Of a stretch of 64,000 nt of DNA, positions 34,552-44,759 are shown piece after piece; positions within the stretch are counted from its first letter, which is position 1; the number at the start of each line of letters is the position of its first letter. A model generated the notes under the pieces. That model did no database searches and was not told the DNA's origin. It saw only the letters and a program-made list of their open reading frames with translations. The DNA comes from Priestia megaterium (GTDB lineage Bacteria > Bacillota > Bacilli > Bacillales > Bacillaceae_H), in the NCBI GenBank assembly GCA_008180335.1, contig VTEF01000004.1, positions 471,061 to 535,060 of the forward strand. The letters are read 5' to 3'. The translations under genes and the position numbers were made by a program.

Positions 34552-34992
34552 TTACTCTGATTCATACGTCGTTATTTTGTTTATGCGATTTTGATGGCGG
34601 CCGCCTTCAAATTCTGTTGTTAACCAAATTTTCGCAATTTCTCGCGCCAGTCCCGGCCCAATGACACGTTCTCCCATCGCTAAGATGTTACTGTTATTGT
34701 GCTCTCTTGTAGCTTTTGCGCTGAATGTATCATGAACAAGTGCACAACGAACACCCTTTACTTTATTTGCAGCTATACTCATTCCGATGCCCGTCCCACA
34801 AATTAAAACTCCTCGATCGACTTCTCCATTTGCCACTTTTTCTGCAACAGGAATTGCATAATCAGGATAATCCACAGAAGACTCACACTCGCAACCTAAA
34901 TCAATGTATTCAATTTCTAATTCTTTCATTAAGGTGATTAATTCTTGTTTAATATTGATTCCACCATGATCTGATGCAATAGCCACTTTCAT
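34552..34992 (-). CDS. rpiB: ribose 5-phosphate isomerase B
   Basis: The 146-residue RpiB/LacAB-family isomerase has SDHGG at 8-10, the active-site GVLICGTGIGMSIAANK (Cys65) and HDTFSAKATREHN. It converts ribose-5-P and ribulose-5-P. It corresponds to B. subtilis ywlF and lies 29 bp before ywlG. Confidence 0.9.
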   Translation of the reverse strand: MKVAIASDHGGINIKQELITLMKELEIEYIDLGCECESSVDYPDYAIPVAEKVANGEVDRGVLICGTGIGMSIAANKVKGVRCALVHDTFSAKATREHNNSNILAMGERVIGPGLAREIAKIWLTTEFEGGRHQNRINKITTYESE

Positions 34993-35219
34993 ATCTGTTC
35001 CCCCTGTATATTAAGCTAATTTAAACGTTTCTATTTCCGATCACCTCATATAATGAATAAGTAAATAGAGATAGAAACCCTTTACCCATTTTATAACTAA
35101 CTATGATAAATCATATCTTTTAAATTTTCTAACATTTTTTGAAAAAGAGTCGTTTATTTCAGATAGAAATAAATAGAGATTATAATCTCACCCTTTCTCC
35201 TGCCTTTATATGATGACTT

Positions 35220-35651
35220 TTATTTTAACTTTTTAATCATTTTATTTATTAATGCTTCAATTTCTTCTAACGTATGTTGATATACTTGAATTGAACCTCC
35301 AAAAGGATCAGTAATATCTCCTTCTTGGCCAGCGAATTCTTTAAGCGTAAATGTTTTGTGTGCCACTTCTGGTGCTTGACTAATAATCAAGGATTTATGC
35401 TGATTCGTCATTGTCAAAATATAAGTGGCCCATTGTAAATCTTCATTTGTAATTTGGGAAGATGAATGAGAAAACGACACTCCATAATTTTTTAAAACTG
35501 TCTGAGCATGATTTGAAGCGCTTTGACCTTCTCCAGCGAACAAACCAGCTGATTTTACGTCGATCCCTTCTATGTTTCTTGCTCTTAAAAGAGCTGCAGC
35601 AATAGGGCTGCGGCATGTATTTCCAGTACAAACAAATAGAATATTATTCAA
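35220..35651 (-). CDS. ywlE: protein-arginine-phosphatase
   Basis: The 143-residue low-molecular-weight phosphatase fold carries the P-loop CTGNTCRS (Cys8) and the general acid Asp115 (DPFGG). Thr12 in the P-loop, in place of the Ile of tyrosine phosphatases, is the residue known to favour phosphoarginine. It opposes the McsB kinase that marks proteins for ClpCP. The gap to rpiB (34993-35219) holds nothing I can identify. Confidence 0.9.
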   Translation of the reverse strand: MNNILFVCTGNTCRSPIAAALLRARNIEGIDVKSAGLFAGEGQSASNHAQTVLKNYGVSFSHSSSQITNEDLQWATYILTMTNQHKSLIISQAPEVAHKTFTLKEFAGQEGDITDPFGGSIQVYQHTLEEIEALINKMIKKLK

Positions 35652-35843
35652 TGCAAAATCGCTCCTTATTTCAGTAAGGCGAAACTCTAAATGAACGCCT
35701 TCTTTCTACTCTTATTGTATCTCTAATAAAGAGATTAGTTCAACCGAATAAAAATTGAATCTCATTCATATCTAACATACATATGATTTTAAATAACCTA
35801 AGGAACACAAGCCTATTGTTTATTTTACATATTATATAAAACA

Positions 35844-35883
35844 AAAAACGGCTATGTCATTGATGCGAACTGAAAGCCGTTTT
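35844..35883 (-). terminator. terminator after mntP
   Basis: AAAACGGCT pairs with AGCCGTTTT over a 21-base loop region; on the minus strand it is followed by a T-run. Confidence 0.7.
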
Positions 35884-35920
35884 CTTATTAAATGATATGA
35901 AATTTGAATTTACTTGCCCA

Positions 35921-36481
35921 TCAAAAAGGCAAGAGAAGTTTAATGCCAAAAGCCAACAGAATACTGCCGCCTAATGCTTCGCTATACGAGCCCAACCACC
36001 CTTGAACACGCTTGCCTAAGAGTAATCCTAACCAAGTAAGGAACATACTGACGAATCCAAATGTAAAAATCGTTAGAAACGTTCTTGCGCCAAAAATACC
36101 CAAGCTTAGTCCAACGGAAAAGCTGTCCAAACTCACACTTAAAGCAAATATAACAAGTCCCCATCCAACTGGCTTAATAAAAGGAGTATCATCATGCTTA
36201 AATGATGAGTATATCATTTGACAGCCTAAAATGAGTAGTAAAATACCCCCTCCATACGTTGCAAACATCCCTAATTTATCTGACAATAACTTACCAATAA
36301 TCATACCTAGTAAAGGCATCCAAATATGAAATAAACCGATAATCACACCAATGTAAAAAATTTGGCGGAAGCGCAATCGGATAAGACCCATACCGAGTCC
36401 GACCGAAAAGGCATCCATTCCTAGCGCAAATGCCATAATCACTAACGTAATCATTTCATTAATTAACTCTGATATATTCAT
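35921..36481 (-). CDS. mntP: manganese efflux pump MntP
   Basis: The 186-residue protein has six hydrophobic helices in two related halves with the [10 protein letters not shown] and [10 protein letters not shown] motifs, whose acidic residues bind Mn2+. It exports Mn2+. It corresponds to B. subtilis ywlD. The 72-bp upstream gap is too short for the Mn2+ riboswitch (yybP-ykoY) that often precedes this gene; I see none. Confidence 0.9.
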   Translation of the reverse strand: MNISELINEMITLVIMAFALGMDAFSVGLGMGLIRLRFRQIFYIGVIIGLFHIWMPLLGMIIGKLLSDKLGMFATYGGGILLLILGCQMIYSSFKHDDTPFIKPVGWGLVIFALSVSLDSFSVGLSLGIFGARTFLTIFTFGFVSMFLTWLGLLLGKRVQGWLGSYSEALGGSILLAFGIKLLLPF

Positions 36482-36553
36482 CCTGCCCCTCCTCGGACGT
36501 GCCTATTTCACCTTATGCAGGCTCCGAAAAATTTAGAAGATGAATATATAAAA

Positions 36554-37594
36554 TTATTGAATGATAAATTGATGACCAGCTGCTTTGACTAGACGGTTCA
36601 TAATCGCTTGTCCAACGCCATCTTCAGGGAAGCTCTCACTTAAAATAACATCGACTTCATATTCATTGAATGAACGTAGCGTACTGTACAACTCACTGGC
36701 TACCGTTTCTAAACTTGATCGTTCACCACATACAATAACTGCATCGGCTTGATAAACTCCTTTATTTTCAACTGTTGTTAGCACCCCTACTTTTTTACCT
36801 TCGTTTTGATACTTAAGTATTTGCTGTTGAAGAAAATCCTCCGTGCCTTGAACAATAATCAAAGGAGCATCTGGCGCGTAATGTGTATATTTCATTCCTG
36901 GTGATTTAGGCGCTTGATTATTATCAAGAAGAGCTTGATCTATTTTTACCTCTCCAATCACAGCTTCTAACTGAGACTTAGTCACACCTCCAGGGCGTAA
37001 AATAACCGGAATGTCTTCTGTACAATCGAGCACAGTGGACTCCACTCCCACTCCTGTAGCCCCACCATCGACAATACCGCTAATTCGGCCTTCTAAGTCC
37101 TTCATCACATGCTGTCCATGAGTAGGACTTGGTTTACCAGATAAATTAGCACTTGGAGCAGCAATCGGCAAGCTTACCTTTTTTAGTAAAGCTAATGCAA
37201 CTGGATGCGATGGCATTCGAACAGCTACAGTATCCAGCCCAGCAGTTACTTTCACAGAAACATAATCTTTTTTAGGTAAAATAACTGTAAGAGGACCTGG
37301 CCAAAAAGCGTCAATGACTTTAGCAGCTTTTATCGGAATATGTGATGCAATTGAGTCTACCTGCTTAACATCGCCAATATGTACAATCAGTGGATTATCA
37401 CTTGGACGTCCTTTCGCTTTAAAAATTTTATCCACAGCTTCATCGGAAGTCGCATCCGCGCCTAATCCATACACCGTTTCCGTCGGGAACGCAACCACTT
37501 CATGCTGTTGCAGCAATTTAGCAGCTTCTTCGAGCTGTGGACAACAAATGTTATCTACATTATTTTTATCCACAGTCCACAATCTTGTTTTCAT
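36554..37594 (-). CDS. ywlC: threonylcarbamoyl-AMP synthase (Sua5 type)
   Basis: The 346-residue protein joins an N-terminal YrdC domain (PTETVYGLGADA, KGRPSDNPLIVHI, PSANLSGKPSPTHG) to a C-terminal SUA5 domain (SPGMKYTHYAPDAPL). It makes the threonylcarbamoyl-AMP used for t6A37 in tRNA. The ATG at 37594 has AGGAG 8 bases upstream. Two perfect DnaA boxes and two near-matches lie inside its first 60 codons, continuing a cluster in the intergenic region. Confidence 0.93.
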   Translation of the reverse strand: MKTRLWTVDKNNVDNICCPQLEEAAKLLQQHEVVAFPTETVYGLGADATSDEAVDKIFKAKGRPSDNPLIVHIGDVKQVDSIASHIPIKAAKVIDAFWPGPLTVILPKKDYVSVKVTAGLDTVAVRMPSHPVALALLKKVSLPIAAPSANLSGKPSPTHGQHVMKDLEGRISGIVDGGATGVGVESTVLDCTEDIPVILRPGGVTKSQLEAVIGEVKIDQALLDNNQAPKSPGMKYTHYAPDAPLIIVQGTEDFLQQQILKYQNEGKKVGVLTTVENKGVYQADAVIVCGERSSLETVASELYSTLRSFNEYEVDVILSESFPEDGVGQAIMNRLVKAAGHQFIIQ

Positions 37595-37781
37595 ATTTAT
37601 CAACTCCTAGTTCTTTCTATATATACTGTTAATCATGAATTTTACTGTTAAATCACACTAGTTATAGCTTTTCCTTCTTATTTCTACTATTCACTAAATA
37701 AGCTTTATCCACAAAATGTGGATAAAGCTTATGATTTTGTGGGTAACTTTGTGGATAGTGTCGATCGTGATTTTATCCACA
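37536..37781. promoter_or_regulatory. DnaA-box cluster, ywlC 5' end to ywlC-ywlB intergenic
   Basis: Perfect TTATCCACA boxes lie at 37566-37574, 37705-37713 and 37773-37781, and a perfect inverted TGTGGATAA at 37717-37725. One-mismatch boxes lie at 37536 (TGTGGACAA), 37551 (TTATCTACA), 37738 (TGTGGGTAA) and 37750 (TGTGGATAG). A further perfect box lies at 37428. The 37705/37717 pair is palindromic. I recall that the B. subtilis ywlC-ywlB interval is one of its described non-origin DnaA-binding clusters. Such clusters titrate DnaA. There is no dnaA or dnaN near, so this is not oriC. Confidence 0.88.
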
Positions 37782-37791
37782 AGGGATAGAT

Positions 37792-38238
37792 TCACATTGC
37801 TTCATATGCCATCACGTATACTTGATTTAAATCAGGGAGTTGCTGAAGATAAGAGCGTTGTTTTAGACCAAGCGGAAGGTCTTGGTGGTTAATTTGTTGA
37901 AAATTCATCATCTCAAAAAATTGTACAGATGATGCTTTATTTGTTACTAAATAAAGTTCATACACTCCATGTTCCTTTGCTAATTGTACAACACTTTCAA
38001 ATAACATCAAAATATCAGATTTCATAAGAGCAGGCGATACGACGAGAGAGCGAAGAATTCCCGCTGTTCCTTCTTTCTCAAATCCGACTGTTGCCATGAC
38101 TTCTTTTTCATCATTCTCAATTACAACAAAGTGATGGATATTTTCCGCCACACCAATTGTACTAATCTCTGCTTTTTGTAAAAATTGCTGAATACGATCA
38201 TAGTCTTTCATTGTTGCAATTTTTAACTGTTTCTTCAT
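37792..38238 (-). CDS. ywlB: GNAT-like acetyltransferase YwlB
   Basis: The 148-residue protein has a GNAT fold (VVIENDEKEVMATVGFEKEG, LRSLVVSP, YLVTNKASSVQFFEMMNF). The substrate is unknown. It lies in the same ywlC-ywlB-spoIIR order as B. subtilis. Confidence 0.78.
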   Translation of the reverse strand: MKKQLKIATMKDYDRIQQFLQKAEISTIGVAENIHHFVVIENDEKEVMATVGFEKEGTAGILRSLVVSPALMKSDILMLFESVVQLAKEHGVYELYLVTNKASSVQFFEMMNFQQINHQDLPLGLKQRSYLQQLPDLNQVYVMAYEAM

Positions 38239-38354
38239 CTATCATCACCCCAACTCATTTTCTAGTAAAAAATCTATGAGATGATGTAAAAGGATAGAAC
38301 CAATTCGTACTATTTATTTCTCTATCTATTTTTTATTTTTCACGTATGGAGCCT

Positions 38355-39137
38355 TTAAAAGAGAGAAGATGCCCATTCTGCAAGAAAGAACTTCACTTCT
38401 ACTTCTTCATTTTTTTTGTTTTTCTGTTCACTTTGCTTTCTATTATGAACTTGGTTTTGATGCAAGTGCTGACCTGAATCTGACGGTAATTTTTCTGCTA
38501 TTGTCTCTGTCGAAGCTACTAATGTAGATTCATTCTGCTTAAATGTATTCAATTCACTTGCTGCATCTTTAGGCTCATCTGTTAATGGTTCCTCTACTAA
38601 TTCATCTGATTGAGCATCTGCAGGCATTGGTGATTGAATAGCCTCTCCATTTGAAAAATCAAGAAAGCATAATGGAGGAAATAAGACACACCACCAGTTT
38701 GCACCTTCGCCTTTTCCTAATGTAATAAGCACCGCCTCATAATCTCCAGCTGGGTATAGAAATTGACCATATAATTTTGTTGGAAAGCTAACTTCACCAA
38801 AGTCAACATGAACGGATTGTGTTACACCTTGCTCCTGTAAGACATTTTTAGCAATCGATTCAAGCTCAGGTAAATTACTCTTAATTATTTTTCTTGCTTC
38901 TCTAACAGATGTTAAATCCTGAACCCATGTTGTAATTTGAGCATTCACTTCATCACGAATCAAACGCTTTACATGCTGATCCTTTTCACCATCGCTATTT
39001 GCTAAAATACGCAGGCGAATTGCTTCATTTGGAATAACTGTAGGTTGTGTTGCATTTACATGCTGATTTGTATATAAAAGTTGAGTATTTGCACCAATAA
39101 TAAGTAAAAGAAAATAAATAATTGCATATTTTTTCAT
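38355..39137 (-). CDS. spoIIR: stage II sporulation protein R
   Basis: The 260-residue product has an N-terminal signal/anchor (IIYFLLLIIGANTQLLY) and the SpoIIR core (IRLRILANSDGEKDQHVKRL, WWCVLFPPLCFLDFS). It is made in the forespore under SigF, secreted into the intermembrane space, and activates SpoIIGA to process pro-SigE. After the core comes a ~70-residue hydrophilic linker and then the end motif VKFFLAEW, making it longer than typical SpoIIR. The start at 39137 has GGTGG upstream. A GTATT-N16-GTTTAAGAT pair in the leader is a weak SigF candidate. Confidence 0.9.
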   Translation of the reverse strand: MKKYAIIYFLLLIIGANTQLLYTNQHVNATQPTVIPNEAIRLRILANSDGEKDQHVKRLIRDEVNAQITTWVQDLTSVREARKIIKSNLPELESIAKNVLQEQGVTQSVHVDFGEVSFPTKLYGQFLYPAGDYEAVLITLGKGEGANWWCVLFPPLCFLDFSNGEAIQSPMPADAQSDELVEEPLTDEPKDAASELNTFKQNESTLVASTETIAEKLPSDSGQHLHQNQVHNRKQSEQKNKKNEEVEVKFFLAEWASSLF

Positions 39138-39299
39138 TTCATCCACCGTCCCTTCAACACATAGTATGGACAGTGAATTTCTATCTTAAACTAGCAATTT
39201 ATTAAAAAATACAAAATAGTGCTTCTGACAAAAAAGGAAATAAGAATCCCTGCCGCTCCCTCCAAATGTAAACCATTGAAGAAATTAGCTTGGGATTTT

Positions 39300-40142
39300 T
39301 TATAAACAAGCAAATACCATACGGTCTTTGCCATTAATATCATAGACAATTTCAATATCAGATTGAGGGAAGGTGTGACAAAGCATATCCGCTACTGCTT
39401 GAGTTTGCCCGACGCCTACCTCAAAGCCAATTATTCCATTTTCATTTATTACCAAAGGTAATTCTTTCATAAAACGCCGATAGAAATCTAAGCCATCTTC
39501 GCCTCCAAATAATGCTCGATTAGGCTCATGATCTTTTACAACTGTCGATAGTACATCGCCATTTGGAATATAGGGCGGATTCGAAATAACTACATCAAAC
39601 ACTTTTTGCTGCCTAATAAACGGCTGTAATAAATCACCTTGTACAAATGAAACATCTGCGTGTAGTTCGATAGCATTTTCTTTTGCCACCTCTAAAGACT
39701 CTGGCGCAATATCCGTTGCTGTTACCTTGACTTCTGGCAATTCTAAAGCTAGGGTAATTGCGATTGCTCCGCTCCCTGTACCAACATCAACAATATGAAC
39801 CGGATGCTTATAAAACTTCTTTCTAATCCGTGCAATCATGCCAATTATAAGTTCTTCTGTTTCTGGCCTTGGAATTAATACTTCCTCATTGACCTTAAAT
39901 GTCCGTCCATAAAAGTCCTCGGTACCAATTAAATATTGTACCGGAACTCCCTTTATGTGTGATTGAACATCTTGTTTAAATTTATTTAACACTGATACTG
40001 ACACTTCTTCTTGAAGCGCACCTAGCAAATGGGTGCGACTTATATTTAAATGATGACGAAGCAACAATTCTCCCGCATTTTCATCTCGTTGTGCTTGACG
40101 TAAACAAGAAGAAGCCCATTTAAGGGCTTCAAATACTTTCAT
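39300..40142 (-). CDS. prmC: release factor glutamine methyltransferase
   Basis: The 280-residue Rossmann methyltransferase has the SAM motif [11 protein letters not shown] (about 119-129) and the catalytic NPPY (188-191). It N5-methylates the Gln of the GGQ motif of release factors. It starts 3 bp after prfA, its substrate gene, so translation is likely coupled. Confidence 0.94.
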   Translation of the reverse strand: MKVFEALKWASSCLRQAQRDENAGELLLRHHLNISRTHLLGALQEEVSVSVLNKFKQDVQSHIKGVPVQYLIGTEDFYGRTFKVNEEVLIPRPETEELIIGMIARIRKKFYKHPVHIVDVGTGSGAIAITLALELPEVKVTATDIAPESLEVAKENAIELHADVSFVQGDLLQPFIRQQKVFDVVISNPPYIPNGDVLSTVVKDHEPNRALFGGEDGLDFYRRFMKELPLVINENGIIGFEVGVGQTQAVADMLCHTFPQSDIEIVYDINGKDRMVFACL

Positions 40143-40145
40143 ACG

Positions 40146-41213
40146 TCAGTTAGCGTCTTCCATTTTTCTCGCTTGATCTTCCATAATTAAAGCATCGATT
40201 ACTTCATCTAGCTTACCTTCTAGAATCTGATCAAGCTTTTGGATTGTAAGACCAATGCGGTGATCTGTTACACGATTTTGCGGGAAGTTGTATGTACGGA
40301 TACGCTCTGAACGATCTCCTGAGCCAACCGCTTGCTTACGGTTTGCATCATATTCAGCTTGTGCTTCTTGCTGAAATTTATCATAGACACGTGCACGTAA
40401 TACTTTCATTGCTTTTTCTTTATTTTTTATTTGTGACTTTTCATCTTGACACGATACCACTGTTCCTGTTGGCAAATGCGTTAAACGGACAGCAGACATA
40501 GTCGTGTTCACACTTTGACCTCCAGGCCCACTTGAAGCAAATGTATCAACACGAATATCTTTTTCATGAATTTCTACTTCTACTTCTTCTGCTTCTGGTA
40601 AACAAGCTACTGTTGCTGTAGATGTATGAATACGGCCACCAGATTCTGTTTCTGGCACACGTTGTACACGGTGTGCACCATTTTCAAATTTCATTTTTGA
40701 ATAGGCACCTTTACCATTAATCATAAAAATGATCTCTTTATATCCACCTACACCTGTTGTGTTGGCTTCCATTATTTCTATTTTCCACCCTTGCGCTTCG
40801 GCATAGCGAGAATACATACGATATAAGTTACCAGCAAATAAGGCTGCTTCATCTCCACCAGCAGCTCCACGAATTTCCATGATAACATTCCGGTCATCGT
40901 TTGGATCTTTTGGCAATAAAAGCACTCTTAATTGTTCTACTAATTCTTTTTCGCGTGCTTCAAGTTCATTGATTTCTTCTTTAACCATTTCACGCATCTC
41001 AGCATCCAGCTTATCTTCAAGCATTGCTTTCGCATCTGTTAACTGCTCTTTGATTTCTTTATATTCTTGGTAAGATGCTACTGTTTGTTGTATATCTGAT
41101 TGTTCTTTTGAATATTCTCTTAACTTAGAGGGATTATTTATAATTTCAGGGTCGCTAAGAAGTTCATTTAACTTCTCGTAGCGTGCCTCTACCGCTTCTA
41201 AACGATCAAACAC
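40146..41213 (-). CDS. prfA: peptide chain release factor 1
   Basis: The 355-residue RF1 has the GGQ motif (Gln233, [11 protein letters not shown]) and the PET tripeptide (RVPETESGG) that recognises UAG/UAA. The GTG at 41213 with GAGGTG 7 bases upstream gives (V)[18 protein letters not shown], the normal start; the longer frame adds an unrelated N-terminus without an SD. Confidence 0.96.
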   Translation of the reverse strand: MFDRLEAVEARYEKLNELLSDPEIINNPSKLREYSKEQSDIQQTVASYQEYKEIKEQLTDAKAMLEDKLDAEMREMVKEEINELEAREKELVEQLRVLLLPKDPNDDRNVIMEIRGAAGGDEAALFAGNLYRMYSRYAEAQGWKIEIMEANTTGVGGYKEIIFMINGKGAYSKMKFENGAHRVQRVPETESGGRIHTSTATVACLPEAEEVEVEIHEKDIRVDTFASSGPGGQSVNTTMSAVRLTHLPTGTVVSCQDEKSQIKNKEKAMKVLRARVYDKFQQEAQAEYDANRKQAVGSGDRSERIRTYNFPQNRVTDHRIGLTIQKLDQILEGKLDEVIDALIMEDQARKMEDAN

Positions 41214-41312
41214 GTCATTCACCTCATTTTTTATCCATAACATTCTAATTATAGTATAGGTTAAAGGTTGAGTCAAAATAAAGTGAATTTTTTCCAAGTT
41301 CTGTTATTTCCC

Positions 41313-41690
41313 CTATTCAATATTCACATGGAATTTCAAGCGAGGGAGCCCTTTGTATAAAATGTGATTCATTTGTTTTATGACTTTCTGTTTTTCTGCA
41401 CGGCTATAATTCTCATCGCTATGAATGGTCACCCAAGCGTCTCGGCCACTAATAATCACATTTCCTGGCTCATATGGTGTTTCAACCTCAATAATTTCTT
41501 TTATTTTCTCATAGTCATCTTTCACTTTTGTTCGTTCACTTGTTGTATTTAAAAAATTAGGGTTTTGGTCTGTAAATTCTTCATACTCTTCGCCTTCACG
41601 CTCTTGATTAGCTGTAGGGTTATTAGATAAGTCTTCATTACAAGCAGTCAATATTATAGGTACCGCTATCATTAACAGTAAAAGTCTCAT
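41313..41690 (-). CDS. lipoprotein, possibly YhcN/YlaJ spore family
   Basis: The 125-residue protein has a signal peptide and lipobox ILTAC (Cys17), a polar Asn/Glu-rich segment, and a C-terminal alpha/beta unit (VIISGRDAWVTIHSDEN...LKFHVNIE). That last part resembles the YhcN/YlaJ sporulation lipoproteins, but the match is by pattern only. TAGGAGG precedes the ATG. It lies between tdk and prfA. Confidence 0.65.
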   Translation of the reverse strand: MRLLLLMIAVPIILTACNEDLSNNPTANQEREGEEYEEFTDQNPNFLNTTSERTKVKDDYEKIKEIIEVETPYEPGNVIISGRDAWVTIHSDENYSRAEKQKVIKQMNHILYKGLPRLKFHVNIE

Positions 41691-41771
41691 TGCATCGACC
41701 TCCTACTGTTATTTTTCCGCATCCTTCTTTTTTTATCCTTACATTCGCTAAATGTTCATATTTTCAGCAAT

Positions 41772-41801
41772 AAAAAAACAGAACCTAATGTTCTGTTTTT
41801 T
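41772..41801. terminator. bidirectional terminator after tdk
   Basis: AAAAAACAGAAC pairs with GTTCTGTTTTTT across a five-base loop. Confidence 0.88.
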
Positions 41802-41839
41802 AGCAAGAAGTAGCCATTGTATTGACTAGTCGCTCACCA

Positions 41840-42463
41840 TTACTTCATTAATTTTTCAGGTTCACTTGTCTCATTTAACTCGTTTGGCTTTTTCACTACA
41901 TGACAGTGGCGACAGCGTGGTTCATACGATTCTGAGGCACCAACTAAAATGATCGGATCATCATAGGAAGCTGGTTCATCATTAATTAAACGCTGTGTGC
42001 GACTTGCAGGAGAGCCGCAGGATGCACATACAGCTTGTAATTTCGTAACTGATTCTGCAATTGCCATTAATTGCGGTACGTTCCCAAACGGTTCTCCACG
42101 AAAATCTTGATCAAGTCCCGCTACAATCACACGAAAACCTTTATCAGCAAGTGTTTGTACCACTTCTACAATATGGTGATCAAAAAATTGAATTTCATCA
42201 ATAGCCACCACTTCTGTCTCTTCTTTTACTTGTTCGAGAATCGTTAGCGAATTTGAGATAGGTTGTGCTATCACAGACGTGCCGTTATGAGAAATAACAG
42301 CCTCTTTACTGTATCGATCATCAATAGCAGGTTTAAATACTTGTACTGCTTGTTTTGCAAATTGTGTGCGACGCACACGACGAATTAATTCTTCCGATTT
42401 ACCCGAAAACATACTTCCACAAATTACTTCAATCCAACCGCTTTGTTTCATTACGTACACCAT
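41840..42463 (-). CDS. tdk: thymidine kinase
   Basis: The 207-residue type II thymidine kinase has the P-loop [10 protein letters not shown], the DEIQFF Walker B and the zinc ligands CASCG and CRHC. It phosphorylates thymidine with ATP. AAGGGAG lies 8 bases before the ATG at 42463, giving [10 protein letters not shown], which matches the B. subtilis start. It lies directly after rpmE. Confidence 0.95.
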   Translation of the reverse strand: MVYVMKQSGWIEVICGSMFSGKSEELIRRVRRTQFAKQAVQVFKPAIDDRYSKEAVISHNGTSVIAQPISNSLTILEQVKEETEVVAIDEIQFFDHHIVEVVQTLADKGFRVIVAGLDQDFRGEPFGNVPQLMAIAESVTKLQAVCASCGSPASRTQRLINDEPASYDDPIILVGASESYEPRCRHCHVVKKPNELNETSEPEKLMK

Positions 42464-42602
42464 GCGGGACTCTCCCTTCTTGTCGTTCCATTTTGAGCGA
42501 ACCGCTACTAACTTACTCTACGTTTACTATGTAAATAGTATCCTTTATAGTCAACATTCATCCATTTTGAACAAATGACATTAGTTTTCTTGTTATAAAA
42601 GT

Positions 42603-42642
42603 AAAAAAACAGGCAAGAAGGTAAGCTACTTGCCTGTTTGTT
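42603..42642 (-). terminator. terminator after rpmE
   Basis: AAACAGGCAAG pairs with CTTGCCTGTTT; on the minus strand it is followed by a T-run. Confidence 0.88.
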
Positions 42643-42655
42643 TCGACAATCTTGA

Positions 42656-42856
42656 TTATTTGATACCGTATTTTTTGTTGAAACGGTCAACACGGCCACC
42701 AGCTTCAGCGAATTTTTGACGGCCTGTGTAGAATGGATGACATTGAGAGCAAGTCTCAACACGAATTTCTTCTTTTACAGAACCACTTTCAAATTCATTT
42801 CCGCAACTGCATTTTACCATAACTTTTTTATAGTTTGGATGAATTCCTGCTTTCAT
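42656..42856 (-). CDS. rpmE: ribosomal protein bL31, zinc-binding type
   Basis: The 66-residue protein starts [20 protein letters not shown] and carries the four zinc cysteines (16, 18, 36, 39), the C+ form replaced by YtiA under zinc limitation in B. subtilis. The ATG at 42856 has GAAGGAG 8-9 bases upstream; the one at 42865 lies directly on the SD. A hairpin leader precedes it. Confidence 0.96.
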   Translation of the reverse strand: MKAGIHPNYKKVMVKCSCGNEFESGSVKEEIRVETCSQCHPFYTGRQKFAEAGGRVDRFNKKYGIK

Positions 42857-42901
42857 TCTTTTCATCTCCTTCCGCCCTGAATCATTCTGAAACAGAGTTT
42901 A

Positions 42902-42951
42902 TTGATAAAGAAAATGATGCAACATTGCTGTTTCATCGTGTACTTTATCAA
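42902..42951 (-). ncRNA. structured leader of rpmE (L31 ribosomal-leader candidate)
   Basis: TTGATAAAG (42902-42910) pairs with CTTTATCAA (42943-42951); inside, GATG-c-AACA pairs with TGTT-t-CATC around a TTGC loop. It sits between the promoter and the SD of rpmE, where autoregulatory L31 leaders have been proposed in Firmicutes. A match to that Rfam class needs a covariance search. Confidence 0.6.
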
Positions 42952-42964
42952 CACACATGATGAA

Positions 42965-42993
42965 ATTATAACAAGGGTTGTATTGTTTTGCAA
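42965..42993 (-). promoter_or_regulatory. SigA promoter for rpmE
   Basis: Minus strand TTGCAA (42988-42993), a 17-bp spacer, then TATAAT (42965-42970); the leader is about 100 nt. Confidence 0.75.
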
Positions 42994-43129
42994 CTACATG
43001 TTTAAAACATCTTTTTGTTAGAAAGCTGCAAAGGATAAACAAATGGCTTGCTTGTAACGTTGGTAGAAAAAGCCTGAAAAAAAACACAAACCCACCCTTA
43101 TAAAATTTCACAGCTAGCAAATTGATTAG

Positions 43130-44404
43130 TTACCGTTTATTCGCTAAAAGAGCTTTTTTCTCTTCTGTTAACATCGCAAAAAATTCTTCATTTGTTTTTG
43201 TTTGACGCAAGCGTTTCAAGAATTTCTCAGCAAAGTCAGGTACATCTGCCATTGATTTACGTATTGCCCATAAATGATCTAAATGCTCTTTTGGAATCAA
43301 TAGTTCTTCTTTACGAGTGCCAGAGCGTCGGATATCAATAGCTGGGAATATCCGCTTTTCTGCTAACGAACGATCAAGGTGAAGCTCCATATTGCCTGTC
43401 CCTTTGAATTCTTCATAAATCACATCGTCCATACGTGAACCTGTATCAATTAATGCGGTTGCTAAAATGGTTAAACTACCGCCATCTTCAATATTACGCG
43501 CCGCTCCAAAAAAGCGTTTTGGACGGTGAAACGCAGCCGGATCAATCCCTCCTGACAAGGTACGACCGCTTGGCGGAATGACTAAATTGTATGCACGTGC
43601 AAGACGTGTAATGCTATCCATTAAAATAACTACATCTTTTTTGTGTTCAACAAGTCGCATCGCACGCTCAAGTACTAGTTCAGCTACTTTAATATGATTT
43701 TCAGGTACTTCATCAAACGTTGAACTCACGACATCACCTACAACAGAGCGCTCAATATCTGTTACTTCTTCTGGACGCTCATCAATTAATAGCACAATAA
43801 GTTCTGCTTCAGGGTGATTCGTCGTAATGCTATTCGCAATTTCTTTTAATAACATGGTCTTGCCGGCTTTTGGAGGCGCTACAATCAATCCCCTTTGTCC
43901 AAACCCAATCGGCGAAATGAGATCCATGATTCGTGTAGAGAAACTTCTCGGCTGTGTTTCTAAAACCATTTGTTCATTTGGATAAATCGGTGTTAAAGCA
44001 GGGAAATGAACTCGTTCTTTTGACGTTTCAGGATCTTCCCCATTGACTGCTTCTACATGCAACAAGCCATAATAACGCTCGTTCTCTTTCGGCGGACGTA
44101 CTTTTCCGGATACTTTATCACCGTTTCGTAAATCAAAGCGTCGAATTTGAGAAGCTGAGATATAAATATCTTCTGAACTTGGGGAGTAATTAATTGGTCG
44201 AAGAAACCCAAAGCCTTCAGACTGAATAATCTCAAGGACACCTTCCATAAATAATAGCCCATCTTGTTCAGCTTGAGCTTTTAAGATTGCAAAAACAAGC
44301 TCTTTTTTCGTTAATTTACTATAGTATGAAACTTTATACTCACGAGCATGCTCATATAGCTCTTTTAACTTCATATTTTCTAAATTGGATAATGTTAAGT
44401 TCAT
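43130..44404 (-). CDS. rho: transcription termination factor Rho
   Basis: The 424-residue hexameric RNA helicase has the N-terminal helix bundle, the RNA-binding CSD ([19 protein letters not shown]), Walker A ([11 protein letters not shown]) and Walker B ([16 protein letters not shown]). It terminates untranslated and antisense transcripts. The ATG at 44404 is preceded by a weak GTGGTG. A promoter and a leader of about 220 nt lie upstream. Confidence 0.96.
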   Translation of the reverse strand: MNLTLSNLENMKLKELYEHAREYKVSYYSKLTKKELVFAILKAQAEQDGLLFMEGVLEIIQSEGFGFLRPINYSPSSEDIYISASQIRRFDLRNGDKVSGKVRPPKENERYYGLLHVEAVNGEDPETSKERVHFPALTPIYPNEQMVLETQPRSFSTRIMDLISPIGFGQRGLIVAPPKAGKTMLLKEIANSITTNHPEAELIVLLIDERPEEVTDIERSVVGDVVSSTFDEVPENHIKVAELVLERAMRLVEHKKDVVILMDSITRLARAYNLVIPPSGRTLSGGIDPAAFHRPKRFFGAARNIEDGGSLTILATALIDTGSRMDDVIYEEFKGTGNMELHLDRSLAEKRIFPAIDIRRSGTRKEELLIPKEHLDHLWAIRKSMADVPDFAEKFLKRLRQTKTNEEFFAMLTEEKKALLANKR

Positions 44405-44630
44405 TAGGACACCACGCTTTTAATGAATAATTTTTGATTTTCCCTTCCATATTAAATTTATATAAAAAGAAAAATGATATGGATGGAATGCATGCGTTAA
44501 AGATGGAGAAGGCAATCTAGAAGTATACATAAGTAGAATCATTTAATTTAAATATACACTTATTAGAAGAAAAAACTATTTTATATATAAAACTTCAATG
44601 AATCAGTATAAATTTTACGTAGCAACTTAT

Positions 44631-44660
44631 ATTCTAACCTTTTTCTATCTTTTTAATCAA
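44631..44660 (-). promoter_or_regulatory. SigA-like promoter for rho
   Basis: Minus strand TTGATT (44655-44660), an 18-bp spacer, then TAGAAT (44631-44636). Confidence 0.5.
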
Positions 44661-44759
44661 TCTTTTTTTAAGGATGCATAAGAAGAGATAAGAGAAGTTT
44701 GATTAGTTTGCTAGCTAATTTGGAAACCTTTTCAATTTTACACATCATTACATACCAAA

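Noticed and set aside
36482-36553. Mn2+ riboswitch before mntP
   Set aside because: The gap is only 72 bp and shows no yybP-ykoY-like conserved loops.
37536-37781. possible replication origin
   Set aside because: Many DnaA boxes, but no dnaA, dnaN, DnaA-trio or AT-rich unwinding element with the origin gene set; a titration or regulatory cluster fits better.
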